A stretch of DNA of 64,000 nucleotides from Pseudomonadales bacterium (GTDB lineage Bacteria > Pseudomonadota > Gammaproteobacteria > Pseudomonadales > Azotimanducaceae), in NCBI GenBank assembly GCA_022827905.1, contig JAJEIQ010000054.1:124001-188000 (forward strand), in the 5' to 3' direction. The notes beneath the pieces are model-generated. The model saw only the letters and a program-made list of their open reading frames with translations. It was not told where the DNA came from and ran no database searches. Positions 7,972-15,884 of this stretch are shown here, piece by piece. Made by a program: the position numbers and the translations under genes. Position 1 is the stretch's first letter, and the number at the start of each line of letters is the position of its first letter.

Positions 7972-9411
7972 TCATTCCTCCTTTTCGACGGCGGCTGATT
8001 CGACCCGAAGCACTAGGCCGTTGACCGCCTTGATTCGCACCTCCTCATCCTTTTTGAGGGGCGCGTCCGACTCGGCCCGCCAGATTTCGCCGAAGGCGCG
8101 CACTGCGCCCTCGCTTTCAAAGTCCTCGAGAACCAGGGCGGCAGCGCCCACCATGCTTTCCTGGCCGGTTACCACCCGTGATCGCCGCGCGCGCACCGCG
8201 CTGCCGATGACAAAGAAGGCGATGCCGCCAGCGGAGACGGCGAACCCGGCGATTATCGGCAACGGGAGCTGATAGCCGGGCAGATCGGTGTCCATCAACA
8301 TGACCGAACCCATGACGAAGGCAATCACGCCGCCGACGCCGAGCACGCCGTAGGTGGGGGTGACCGCCTCCGCGATCAGCATGCCGAGGCCGATCACGAT
8401 CAAGGCGAGGCCGGCGTAGTTGACCGGCAGCATCTGCAGGCCGTAGGCGCCGAGCAGCAGGCAGATGATGCCCGTGGCCGCCGGGAAGAGCATGCCGGGA
8501 TTGTAGAACTCGAGAATCAGCCCGTAGACGCCGATGATGAGCAGGCCGTAGGCGATGGACGGGTCGGTGATGATGGACAGCAGTTCGTGGCGCCAGTCGG
8601 TTTCAACAAAGCGCAGTTCCGCATTGGCCGTGGCAAGCACCCGGACCTCATCGTCGATGCCGACCTCCCGGCCGTCGAGGTCCGCCAGCAGCGCCGCGAG
8701 GTTTGGCGCCAGCAGATCGACGATGTTCTGCTCAACCGCCTCCGTGGCGCGCACGTTGGCACCCTCGCGCACGGTCTTCTCCGCCCACTCAATGTTGCGC
8801 CCGCGCTTTTCGGCCAGGCTCTGCAAATAGGCCACCGCGTCGTTGACGACCTTCTTGGTCATGGCGTCCGCAGCCGGCTCGGCGGCCGGTTCCGGCTCTT
8901 GATCTTGGTCGCCGCTCCCTTCCGGTTTTGGCCCGGGCCTAGGCGGCTGAGGATTGGGAGCCGGTCCGGCGGGCGCGATGCTCACCGGCGTGGATGAGCC
9001 GATGTTGGTGGCGGGCGCCATGGCCGCGATGTGGCTGGCGTATGCAATGTAGGTGCCGGCGCTGGCGGCTCGCGCCCCGTCCGGGGAGACGTAGGTGATC
9101 ACGGGCACATTGGCGGCCAGGATGGCTTTGACCAGATCCCGCATCGACTTGTCGAGACCGCCTGGCGTGTCCATGCGAATCACCAAGGCTTCGGCGTTCG
9201 CCTCACTGGCGTCCTCGATGGCGCGGATCACCAAGTCGGCGCTGGCGGGGCCCACGGCGCCGTCCAGATCAACCACCCAGACTTCGCCGCGGGCGGCTGT
9301 CTCCTCCTCTGTGGCGACGGCGGCCTCATCCTCTGCGGCGACGCCGTGCAGGCCGACGCCGACGGCAAGCAGCAGCGCCGCGGCGAACGACCAGAAGGGC
9401 TTGCTGCGCAT
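7972..9411 (-). CDS. nfeD: NfeD-family membrane-bound serine protease (long form)
   Basis: The 479-residue protein starts with a signal peptide (about residues 1-26) and a ClpP-like serine protease domain. [13 protein letters not shown] and [11 protein letters not shown] place the nucleophile at Ser117, and a candidate catalytic lysine is K186 or K187. A Pro/Glu-rich linker (about 147-182) is unusually long and splits the protease domain. Residues about 280-400 hold several membrane helices, and the C-terminus forms the NfeD OB-fold domain. It likely cuts the adjacent slipin or related membrane proteins. It follows the acyl-CoA ligase by 11 nt and precedes slipin by 4 nt, so the three form an operon. 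Confidence 0.92.
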   Translation of the reverse strand: MRSKPFWSFAAALLLAVGVGLHGVAAEDEAAVATEEETAARGEVWVVDLDGAVGPASADLVIRAIEDASEANAEALVIRMDTPGGLDKSMRDLVKAILAANVPVITYVSPDGARAASAGTYIAYASHIAAMAPATNIGSSTPVSIAPAGPAPNPQPPRPGPKPEGSGDQDQEPEPAAEPAADAMTKKVVNDAVAYLQSLAEKRGRNIEWAEKTVREGANVRATEAVEQNIVDLLAPNLAALLADLDGREVGIDDEVRVLATANAELRFVETDWRHELLSIITDPSIAYGLLIIGVYGLILEFYNPGMLFPAATGIICLLLGAYGLQMLPVNYAGLALIVIGLGMLIAEAVTPTYGVLGVGGVIAFVMGSVMLMDTDLPGYQLPLPIIAGFAVSAGGIAFFVIGSAVRARRSRVVTGQESMVGAAALVLEDFESEGAVRAFGEIWRAESDAPLKKDEEVRIKAVNGLVLRVESAAVEKEE

Positions 9412-9422
9412 CGGGGCTCCGT

Positions 9423-11075
9423 TCAGACCGCCTTGTCGCGGAGGTCCGGAAGCTGGTAGCCCTGCGCGGCCAAGTCGGCGCGCACCACCTTCTTGTCCAT
9501 CTTGCCGGTGGAGGTGAGGGGGACGCTGTCCACGAAAAGCACGTCATCCGGCAGTTGCCAGCGGGCGAAGGCCTCGGCGCAGTGGTCGAGAATCCCCTTG
9601 ACGCTCACCGTCCGGTCGGCGTCAAGCACGACTAGGGCCACCGGGCGCTCGTCCCACTTGGGGTGCGGTTGCGCAACCACGCAGGCCTGGGCGACGCCGT
9701 CGAGGGCGACGATGTGATTCTCGAGGTCCACGCTTGAAATCCATTCGCCGCCGCTCTTCACCAAGTCCTTGGAGCGGTCGGAGATGATCAGGTATTCCTC
9801 AGGGTCGATCTTGCCCACGTCGCCGGTGATGAGCCAACCGTCGTGAAATCTCTCCGGCTGCGGATTGTGGTAGTACTCCGAACAGATCCAGGGGCCGCGA
9901 ATGAGGATTTCGCCAACGCTCTCGCCGTCGTGGGGCAGGCGGTTGAATTCCTCGTCGAAGATGTCGAGCTCAAGCCCCGGCATGATTTGGCCGGCCTTGG
10001 CCACGTTCTCGAATTGGGCATCCTCGGAAAGCGCCAACTGGCCGCGTTTCATCACGCGTCGGGAGAGCGTGGCCAAGGGCGAGGTCTCGGTCATGCCCCA
10101 GCCTTGGATCATCTCCACGCCCAAGGTGTCCCAGTACCAGCGGATCAGGGACGGCGGCGGCGCGGAGCCCCCGCAGGTAAGCCTTGAGAGGCTGGAGAGG
10201 TCGTATTGGTCCGGGTTGGCCTCAACCAAGCCCTTCACGCCCTGCCAGATGGTGGGCACCCCCGCCGACAGGGTCACGCCTTCATCGGCCAAGAGGCTGA
10301 GCAGCCGGTCCGGGGCCATGAATCGATGCGGCATGACCTGCTTGCAGCCGAGCATCAAGGCCGACCAGGGCACGCCCCAGCCCATGGCATGAAACATCGG
10401 CACGACGCCAAGGACGGTGTCGGTGCCGGAGAGGCCCATGGAATCGGTCATGCACTGGGTCAGGGTGTGCAGATACTGGGAGCGGTGCTCATACTCCACG
10501 CCCTTGGGGTTGCCAGTGGTGCCGCTGGTGTAGCACAGGCCCAAGGGGGCGTTCTCGCTGATCTCGGGCCAGTCGTACTCAGTGGGCTGGCCGTCTATGA
10601 AGGCTTCGTAGTCCACCGCTTGGGGCAGGCTGGTCGACCAACCCTCAAAGCCCGCCTCGGTAGCCACCACCACCTGCTCGACGGTCGGTATCACATCCTT
10701 GAGCACCTCAAGCAGGGGCAGCGCGTCGGCATCCACGATGATGAGCCTATCGCCGGCGTGATTGATGATGTACTCCAGATCCTTGGCGCTCAGGCGGATG
10801 TTCAGCGTGTGCAGCACCGCGCCCATGCCGGCGCAGGCATGGTAGGCCTCCAGATGCCGGGAGCCGTTCCACATGAAGGTGCCCACCCGGTCGCCGACGC
10901 CGATGCCCGCCTGGCGGAGCGCGTGGGCCAACTGATGCGCCCGGTCGCGGGTCTCGCGGTAGGTTTGACGGCGCACCCCGTCCTCGGTTGCCGTCACGAT
11001 CTCTTCATTGGGCGCGACCTTGGCGCCTCGGTCGAGAATGTTGGACATCAGCAGGGGAGTGCGTTGCATGGCCAT
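9423..11075 (-). CDS. Fatty acyl-CoA synthetase (AMP-forming)
   Basis: This 550-residue adenylate-forming enzyme activates a carboxylic, probably fatty, acid to its acyl-CoA through an acyl-AMP. Visible motifs are CYTSGTTGNPKGVEYEHRS (A3, about residues 180-200), GWGMTETSP (A5, about 335) and WLITGDVGKIDPEEYLIISD (A7, about 415-435), followed by a C-terminal lysine in STGKMDKK. The ATG at 11075 has AGGAG at 11086-11090; an ATG at 11069 is a possible alternative. It heads an operon with nfeD and slipin, an unusual link between acyl activation and membrane-domain proteins. Confidence 0.92.
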   Translation of the reverse strand: MAMQRTPLLMSNILDRGAKVAPNEEIVTATEDGVRRQTYRETRDRAHQLAHALRQAGIGVGDRVGTFMWNGSRHLEAYHACAGMGAVLHTLNIRLSAKDLEYIINHAGDRLIIVDADALPLLEVLKDVIPTVEQVVVATEAGFEGWSTSLPQAVDYEAFIDGQPTEYDWPEISENAPLGLCYTSGTTGNPKGVEYEHRSQYLHTLTQCMTDSMGLSGTDTVLGVVPMFHAMGWGVPWSALMLGCKQVMPHRFMAPDRLLSLLADEGVTLSAGVPTIWQGVKGLVEANPDQYDLSSLSRLTCGGSAPPPSLIRWYWDTLGVEMIQGWGMTETSPLATLSRRVMKRGQLALSEDAQFENVAKAGQIMPGLELDIFDEEFNRLPHDGESVGEILIRGPWICSEYYHNPQPERFHDGWLITGDVGKIDPEEYLIISDRSKDLVKSGGEWISSVDLENHIVALDGVAQACVVAQPHPKWDERPVALVVLDADRTVSVKGILDHCAEAFARWQLPDDVLFVDSVPLTSTGKMDKKVVRADLAAQGYQLPDLRDKAV

Positions 11076-11227
11076 TGAGGACGGTCTCCTTGACGGCGGT
11101 TCGTGTGGGATTGGGCGGGTAGTTTAACCCAAGGCAAACCAAACGACGCCCTGGATCAACGGTTGGGCGGTCGCCGACCACTCGCCGCCTTGTTGCCTCA
11201 GCCGTCAACAGGCCAGGAGCCTTGTTT

Positions 11228-11238
11228 GTCAATTTGAC
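11228..11238. promoter_or_regulatory. Perfect 11-bp palindrome GTCAATTTGAC
   Basis: GTCAA-T-TTGAC lies in the 280-bp divergent gap between the acyl-CoA ligase (start 11075) and the small membrane protein-pspC operon (start 11356). The surrounding TTTG/CAAA extends it imperfectly. It could be a repressor site for either side, but the regulator is unknown. The gap otherwise shows AT-rich stretches and no RNA fold I recognise. Confidence 0.3.
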
Positions 11239-11355
11239 CAAAACTAGGCGGGATTTCCCACTCCACGACAGTCTAATTCGTTCAGTTCGGGCCAAGACGC
11301 TGATATTTGGCGGTTTTTTGTCGTTGGCACGACTATTGATGGAGGTGAAGACGAA

Positions 11356-11592
11356 ATGACTCCGACAATGGACCTCGCTGACATGAAAGACAGTTTCCGC
11401 CTTTCCCGAATCAGACAGCCGAGAGCGACCTTGGCCACGCTGCTCTTGCTCGCCGCCGTGTTCATCGCCTTCGGCGTCTTGGCTGACCAAGCGCTGCCGA
11501 GCATCGGTCCGTCGACCCAAGTGGGCGCCGACGTCGAGTTCGGTCCCGCTTGGCTCCACATCCAAACCCTGTTCGATTCCTGGAAACCCTGA
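11356..11592 (+). CDS. Small single-pass membrane protein upstream of pspC
   Basis: The 78-residue protein has a charged N-terminus (about 1-24), one strong membrane helix (TLATLLLLAAVFIAFGVLAD, about 25-44) and a short tail on the far side. The ATG at 11356 has a strong GGAGGTG at 11341-11347. The stop overlaps the pspC ATG by one base (TGATG), so the two are coupled. I do not recognise a family. Position and topology recall small proteins of phage-shock operons that anchor or tune Psp components, but there is no clear PspB-like sequence. Confidence 0.7.
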   Translation: MTPTMDLADMKDSFRLSRIRQPRATLATLLLLAAVFIAFGVLADQALPSIGPSTQVGADVEFGPAWLHIQTLFDSWKP

Positions 11593-11798
11593 TGGCCACC
11601 AACCACCTCCATCGCCTTCGGCGCACCGTGCGCCTGGACAAGGAAAACGCTTGGATTGCAGGTGTGTGCGCGGGCTTTGCCAAGGCATTCGGCACCGACC
11701 CCGCCTTCATTCGTGTGGGAGTGATCGTTACCGCGCTGTTTTTGCCCAAGCTCACCATCGCCGCCTACCTCATCGCTTGGGTCGTGCTCGACGAATAG
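11592..11798 (+). CDS. pspC: PspC-domain membrane protein
   Basis: The 68-residue protein is a single PspC domain: VRLDKENAWIAGVCAGFAKA, then a helix from FIRVGVIVTALFLPKL to AAYLIAWVVLDE. PspC proteins are inner-membrane sensors of envelope stress in the phage-shock response. This is the minimal form, shorter than the E. coli protein. An in-frame TTG at 11550 is possible, but the ATG at 11592 overlaps the preceding stop codon (TGATG) and matches the family start. No pspA or pspF is nearby. Confidence 0.88.
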   Translation: MATNHLHRLRRTVRLDKENAWIAGVCAGFAKAFGTDPAFIRVGVIVTALFLPKLTIAAYLIAWVVLDE

Positions 11799-11824
11799 GT
11801 CGTGGCGCCCCTGTGAGGGCAGGG

Positions 11825-11870
11825 GCGGCGCATCTGCGTGTGCAGAAGCGGCGCATCTGCGTGTGCAGAA
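11825..11870. repeat. Two perfect 23-bp tandem repeats, each with a small dyad
   Basis: The 23-bp unit beginning GCGGCGCATCTGCGTGTG and ending CAGAA occurs at 11825-11847 and again at 11848-11870 with no mismatch. Each unit contains TCTGC-GTGT-GCAGA, an inverted repeat with a 4-nt loop. The array ends 9 bp before a TAGAAT -10-like box for yicC, so the second copy covers the -35 region. Tandem operator sites are the simplest reading; a recent duplication without function is possible. Confidence 0.8.
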
Positions 11871-11879
11871 GCGTTGGAG

Positions 11880-11885
11880 TAGAAT
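11880..11885 (+). promoter_or_regulatory. Candidate -10 box for yicC
   Basis: TAGAAT matches five of six -10 consensus bases and lies 31 bp before the yicC ATG. No good -35 is present 16-18 bp upstream, where the second 23-bp repeat lies, which suggests an activator-dependent promoter or chance. Confidence 0.4.
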
Positions 11886-11916
11886 CCGAGTCGCCTATTC
11901 GGCTCGGAAGTTTGCC

Positions 11917-12783
11917 ATGGTGCAAAGCATGACCGCCTTCGCCCGCTGTGAGGAGACGGCGGCTGGCTGCGCAATCGGTTGGGAGTTGCGGGCGGTGAAC
12001 CACCGCTTTCTCGACGTGCAGTTTCGCCTGCCCGATGAACTGCGGGCTCTTGAGTATCCCTTGCGGGAAGCCGTCGCGGGTCAGCTCAAGCGCGGCAAGG
12101 TGATGTGCGTCCTGGCTGTCAGCCAGAACAGTTCCAGCGAAGCCTTGGAGCTTAACAGGCCCTTGCTGCTGCAGTTGTTGGCCACCTTGGAACGGGTGCG
12201 GCGCGACGCGCCGGAGGCGCACACCAGCAATCCCATGGATCTGCTGCGCTGGCCCGGGATGCTGCAGCAGGCCGCCATAAGCCCGGATGGACCGGTGGCG
12301 GAGGCCATCAAGGCGCTGTTCAAGACCGCGCTTGACGCCCTTGTGCAAGCCCGGCGCAACGAGGGCGAAGCGCTCAAGGAGGCCATCACCAAGCGCTTGG
12401 ACGAGATCGACGGCATCGTCGCCGAGTGTCGGCGACTCAGCGCCAGCGTTGCCGAGGATCTGCGCACCCGGCTGCAAGCCCGGTTGGCGGAACTCAAGGC
12501 GGAAGTTGCCGCCGATCGTTTGGCTCAGGAAGTCGCCCTGTTGGCGCAGAAGGCCGACGTGGCCGAAGAGTTGGACCGTTTGGCCATCCACCTTAACGAG
12601 GCTCGCTCGCGCCTGAACGGCCCCGGCCCCCATGGGCGTCGGCTCGACTTTCTGGCCCAGGAATTGATGCGCGAAGCCAACACCTTGGCGGCCAAGTCCG
12701 TGCTGCCGAGCGCCGCCGGGGTCGCGGTGGACTTGAAAGTCGCCATCGACCAGATCCGCGAACAGGTCCAGAACCTCGAATAG
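11917..12783 (+). CDS. yicC: YicC-family endoribonuclease
   Basis: The 288-residue protein starts MVQSMTAFARCE and has the family's two conserved parts: an N-terminal YicC domain (ELRAVNHRFLDVQFRLPDEL, about residues 25-45) and a C-terminal domain with GRRLDFLAQELMREANTLAA near the end. E. coli YicC is an RNA endonuclease implicated in small-RNA turnover. The ATG at 11917 has GGAAG at 11906-11910; the frame is open 18 codons further but without a ribosome-binding site. It begins a plus-strand run yicC-gmk-spoT-recG. Confidence 0.93.
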   Translation: MVQSMTAFARCEETAAGCAIGWELRAVNHRFLDVQFRLPDELRALEYPLREAVAGQLKRGKVMCVLAVSQNSSSEALELNRPLLLQLLATLERVRRDAPEAHTSNPMDLLRWPGMLQQAAISPDGPVAEAIKALFKTALDALVQARRNEGEALKEAITKRLDEIDGIVAECRRLSASVAEDLRTRLQARLAELKAEVAADRLAQEVALLAQKADVAEELDRLAIHLNEARSRLNGPGPHGRRLDFLAQELMREANTLAAKSVLPSAAGVAVDLKVAIDQIREQVQNLE

Positions 12784-12789
12784 CCGCCC

Positions 12790-13422
12790 GTGACCGAAGC
12801 CAAAGAGATTCCAAAAGGGCTGCTGTTCGCCATCTCCGCGCCTTCGGGTGCCGGCAAGACCAGCTTGGTGAAGGCGCTGACCCAGGCCGACCCGGACTTG
12901 GCGGTGTCGGTATCCCACACAACCCGTCGTAAACGGGCGGCGGAAGTCGATGGCCGGGACTACCATTTCATCGCTTCCGCGCGCTTCGCTGCCATGGTGG
13001 CGGAGGGGGAGTTTCTTGAGCATGCCGAGGTGTTCGGCCACCGCTACGGCACTGCGGCGCGGGAGGTGGCCGACCAGCGGGCGGGCGGGCGCGATGTCAT
13101 TCTGGAGATCGACTGGCAGGGCGCCGCCCAAGTTCGCCGCCAAGTGCCGGACCTGATTGGGGTGTTCGTGTTGCCGCCGTCCCGGCATGCGTTGAAGGAG
13201 CGACTCGCGGCACGGGGCGCCGACAGCCGGGAATCCATGGCCAAACGCTTGGTCGAAGCGCGTTCGGAAATGTCCCACGTCGACGACTTCGACTACGTCG
13301 TGATCAACGACGACTTCAATGCCGCACTGGACAATCTCCAGGCCATCGTCCAAGCGGAGCGCCTCAAGACGCCGGTGCAAGCCAAGCGGCAGCGGGCGCT
13401 CATTGATGGTCTCTTGTCATGA
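12790..13422 (+). CDS. gmk: Guanylate kinase
   Basis: The 210-residue cytoplasmic enzyme phosphorylates GMP to GDP with ATP. The P-loop SAPSGAGKTSLVKAL is at about residues 16-30. The GMP-binding region is SHTTRRKRAAEVDGRDYHFI (about 41-60), and EFLEHAEVFGHRYGT follows. The start is GTG at 12790, 6 nt after the yicC stop, with no strong Shine-Dalgarno, consistent with translational coupling. Its product feeds the GDP/GTP pool used by SpoT downstream. Confidence 0.96.
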   Translation: MTEAKEIPKGLLFAISAPSGAGKTSLVKALTQADPDLAVSVSHTTRRKRAAEVDGRDYHFIASARFAAMVAEGEFLEHAEVFGHRYGTAAREVADQRAGGRDVILEIDWQGAAQVRRQVPDLIGVFVLPPSRHALKERLAARGADSRESMAKRLVEARSEMSHVDDFDYVVINDDFNAALDNLQAIVQAERLKTPVQAKRQRALIDGLLS

Positions 13423-13606
13423 CGGGACGGCGGGGGCTAGATTCAAGTGTTGTTGCGACTTTTATGCATTATTTGTGCATTATGTGCATCGCGGGTGTAC
13501 CATCCCGCAGGTAATGACAGCTAGGCGAGCGCTTTGGAGAGGGCAATGGTCCGCTTGATGCTTGGAAAACGCCGGTTGGACGGCAGTGGCTTTGCGAGGG
13601 CAGCTT
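13423..13606 (+). other. gmk-spoT spacer without rpoZ; TGCAT repeats
   Basis: In many gammaproteobacteria rpoZ (RNA polymerase omega) sits between gmk and spoT. I translated all three forward frames here and found no omega-like MARVTVED... sequence, only short meaningless frames. The spacer contains three TGCAT blocks within about 25 bp (13463-13490), an AT-rich patch that could hold a spoT promoter; no clear -35/-10 pair stands out. Confidence 0.5.
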
Positions 13607-15811
13607 GTGGCTCGGGGGACTGCGGCAGCGGTTGAACTCGACTCTGGCCCTTCGGCGCAGCTAGCCGCTCGGGCCCGGCGCGACCAAGTGGCTGCGCCCT
13701 GCACGTTTGCCGGGCTGCGCGACACGTTAAGCGACTACCTGCCTGCCGCGGAAATCGACGCGGTGGACGCTGCCTATGCCTACGCCGACCAAGCTCATTC
13801 CGGCCAGTGGCGGCTGACCGGGCATCCCTACATTTCCCATCCCTTGGCGGTGGCCGCCATTCTGGCGCAGATGCGCATGGACCACGAGACGCTGATGGCG
13901 GCGCTCCTGCACGACGTGATCGAGGACACGGCGGTGGCGAAGGCGACCTTGGGGAAGCGCTTTGGCAAGCCGGTGGCGGAACTGGTGGACGGGGTCTCCA
14001 AGCTGTCCGCCATGTTCAGCAGCCACGCCGAGGCGCAGGCCTCGAACATGCAGAAGATGGTGCTGGCGATGGCCCGGGACGTCCGGGTGGTGCTGGTAAA
14101 GATCGCCGACCGCCTGCACAACATGCGCACCATCGGGGCGTTGCCGGTGGATCGGCGGCGGCGCATCGCCCGGGAAACCCTCGACTACTACGCGCCGATC
14201 GCCTATCGGCTGGGCATGGCCCGCATCGGCACGGAGCTTGAGGACTTGAGTTTTGCGGCGCTGCATCCCTTGCGCGCCGACCGCATCGAACGAGCGGTGG
14301 CCAAGGCCCGAGGGCGGCGGCGGGCACTGGTCAAGGAAGCCCGCAAGGCGCTGCAGGCCGCCCTCAACGCGGAGGGCGTGGCGGCCGAGGTGAGTGGCCG
14401 CGAGAAGCACCTGTACTCGATCTACAACAAGATGAAAAGCCAGCGCAAGCCGTTCCGCGAGATCATGGACGTGTTCGGCCTGCGGGTCGTGGTGGACGAC
14501 GAAGATGCATGCTACCGGGCACTGGGTGTGGCGCACGGCCTCTACAAACCGGTTGCGGGCCGCTTCAAGGACTACATCGCCATCCCCAAGGCCAATGGCT
14601 ACCAATCCCTGCACACCACCCTGTTCGGTGCCCACGGCGCGCCGATCGAGGTGCAGATCCGCACCCAGCACATGGCCGAGGTGGCGGACCACGGCATCGC
14701 CGGTCATTGGCTGTACAAGGGAGCCGAAGATGACGCCCCGGGGGGGCAGCGCACCCACCGCTGGATGCGCGACCTCGTGGAGATGCAACAGCGCTCCGGC
14801 AATCCGGAGGAGTTCATCGAGAGCTTCAAAAGCGACCTCTTTCCCGACAACGTGTACGTCTTCACGCCGCGCGGCGACATCCTGGAGCTGCCCAAGGGGG
14901 CGAGCCCCGTGGACTTCGCCTACGCCATCCACACCGACATCGGCAACCGCTGCGCGGCCTGCCGCATCGACCGGGTTCTGTCCCCGCTCTCCCAGCAACT
15001 CGAGAGCGGCCAGAGCGTCGAGATCATCACCGCCAAAAGCGTCAGCCCCAGCCCGGATTGGCTGACCTTTGCAGTCTCCGGCAAGGCCCGGGCCGGCATT
15101 CGCCACGCCCTCAAGAACCGCCGCCGGGCCGAAGCCATTGCCTTGGGACGCAAGCTCCTGAACCGCTCGTTGGCCAACGCCGGCTCGCAAATCAGCGATC
15201 TCGACTTCCGCCGACTGCGGCGCGTGTTCAAGGAGTTCGGCGCCCGCCGTCTCGACGACGTGCTGAGCGCCATTGGCGTTGGCGACCTGATGGCCTACGC
15301 GGTCGCTCAACGGCTGCTGGCTGCCGACAATCCTGGCTTCGAAGCGGTTCCGGTTGAGCACGGCGGGCCAGTCACCATCAGCGGCGGCGAAGGGCTGGTC
15401 ATCACTTGCAGCCGTTGTTGCGGACCGGTGCCCGGAGACCCCATCGTCGGCCGCATGACGCCGGGCAAGGGCTTCGCCGTCCACGCGCAGTCCTGCCCCA
15501 ACATCGCCAAGGCCAAGCAGGAACGTCCCGAACAGATCATCCCGGCCCGCTGGACCAAGACTGCGGACAGCGAGTTCGCCACGCCATTGCACCTGTCGGT
15601 CAGCCGCCGCAAAGGCATCATCGCCGACCTCGCCACGGCCATCGCCGCCGCCAACGCCGGGGTGGAGCACATCGACGTCACCGAACGCAATGCGGAAACC
15701 AGCGCCGTTTCGGTGACGGTCAGCGTCGCCAATCGAAACCATCTCGCGCAGGTCATCCGCCGCATGCGCAACATCCCGGACGTCATCAACATCGCCCGGG
15801 GCAGCGCCTGA
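13607..15811 (+). CDS. spoT: Bifunctional (p)ppGpp synthetase/hydrolase SpoT/RelA
   Basis: The alarmone enzyme has all domains in order. The HD hydrolase (HPYISHPLAVAAIL, then LLHDVIEDT) comes first. The synthetase follows with IMDVFGLRVVVDD and RFKDYIAIPKANGYQSLHTT; its RFKD motif is typical of bifunctional enzymes rather than E. coli RelA. A TGS domain (DNVYVFTPRGDILELPKGAS), a zinc-finger-like CSRCCGPVPGDPIVG region and a C-terminal ACT domain complete it. Both catalytic halves look intact. The start is uncertain: no ATG is in frame. TTG at 13562 has no ribosome-binding site, whereas GTG at 13607 has GAGG 7 nt upstream and is chosen. Either gives about 30-50 residues more than E. coli SpoT at the N-terminus. 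Confidence 0.94.
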   Translation: MARGTAAAVELDSGPSAQLAARARRDQVAAPCTFAGLRDTLSDYLPAAEIDAVDAAYAYADQAHSGQWRLTGHPYISHPLAVAAILAQMRMDHETLMAALLHDVIEDTAVAKATLGKRFGKPVAELVDGVSKLSAMFSSHAEAQASNMQKMVLAMARDVRVVLVKIADRLHNMRTIGALPVDRRRRIARETLDYYAPIAYRLGMARIGTELEDLSFAALHPLRADRIERAVAKARGRRRALVKEARKALQAALNAEGVAAEVSGREKHLYSIYNKMKSQRKPFREIMDVFGLRVVVDDEDACYRALGVAHGLYKPVAGRFKDYIAIPKANGYQSLHTTLFGAHGAPIEVQIRTQHMAEVADHGIAGHWLYKGAEDDAPGGQRTHRWMRDLVEMQQRSGNPEEFIESFKSDLFPDNVYVFTPRGDILELPKGASPVDFAYAIHTDIGNRCAACRIDRVLSPLSQQLESGQSVEIITAKSVSPSPDWLTFAVSGKARAGIRHALKNRRRAEAIALGRKLLNRSLANAGSQISDLDFRRLRRVFKEFGARRLDDVLSAIGVGDLMAYAVAQRLLAADNPGFEAVPVEHGGPVTISGGEGLVITCSRCCGPVPGDPIVGRMTPGKGFAVHAQSCPNIAKAKQERPEQIIPARWTKTADSEFATPLHLSVSRRKGIIADLATAIAAANAGVEHIDVTERNAETSAVSVTVSVANRNHLAQVIRRMRNIPDVINIARGSA

Positions 15812-15884
15812 GGCCAAACCCGGAAGCATCCTGAACCAAGCTGAATCGAACCCGGGCGACTCCCCTGTAACCGCGCTGAAGGGC

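Noticed and set aside
11150-11200. GGTCG-C-CGACC palindrome in the acyl-CoA ligase/pspC gap
   Set aside because: Short GC palindromes are common at this base composition, and it is not placed on a recognisable promoter.
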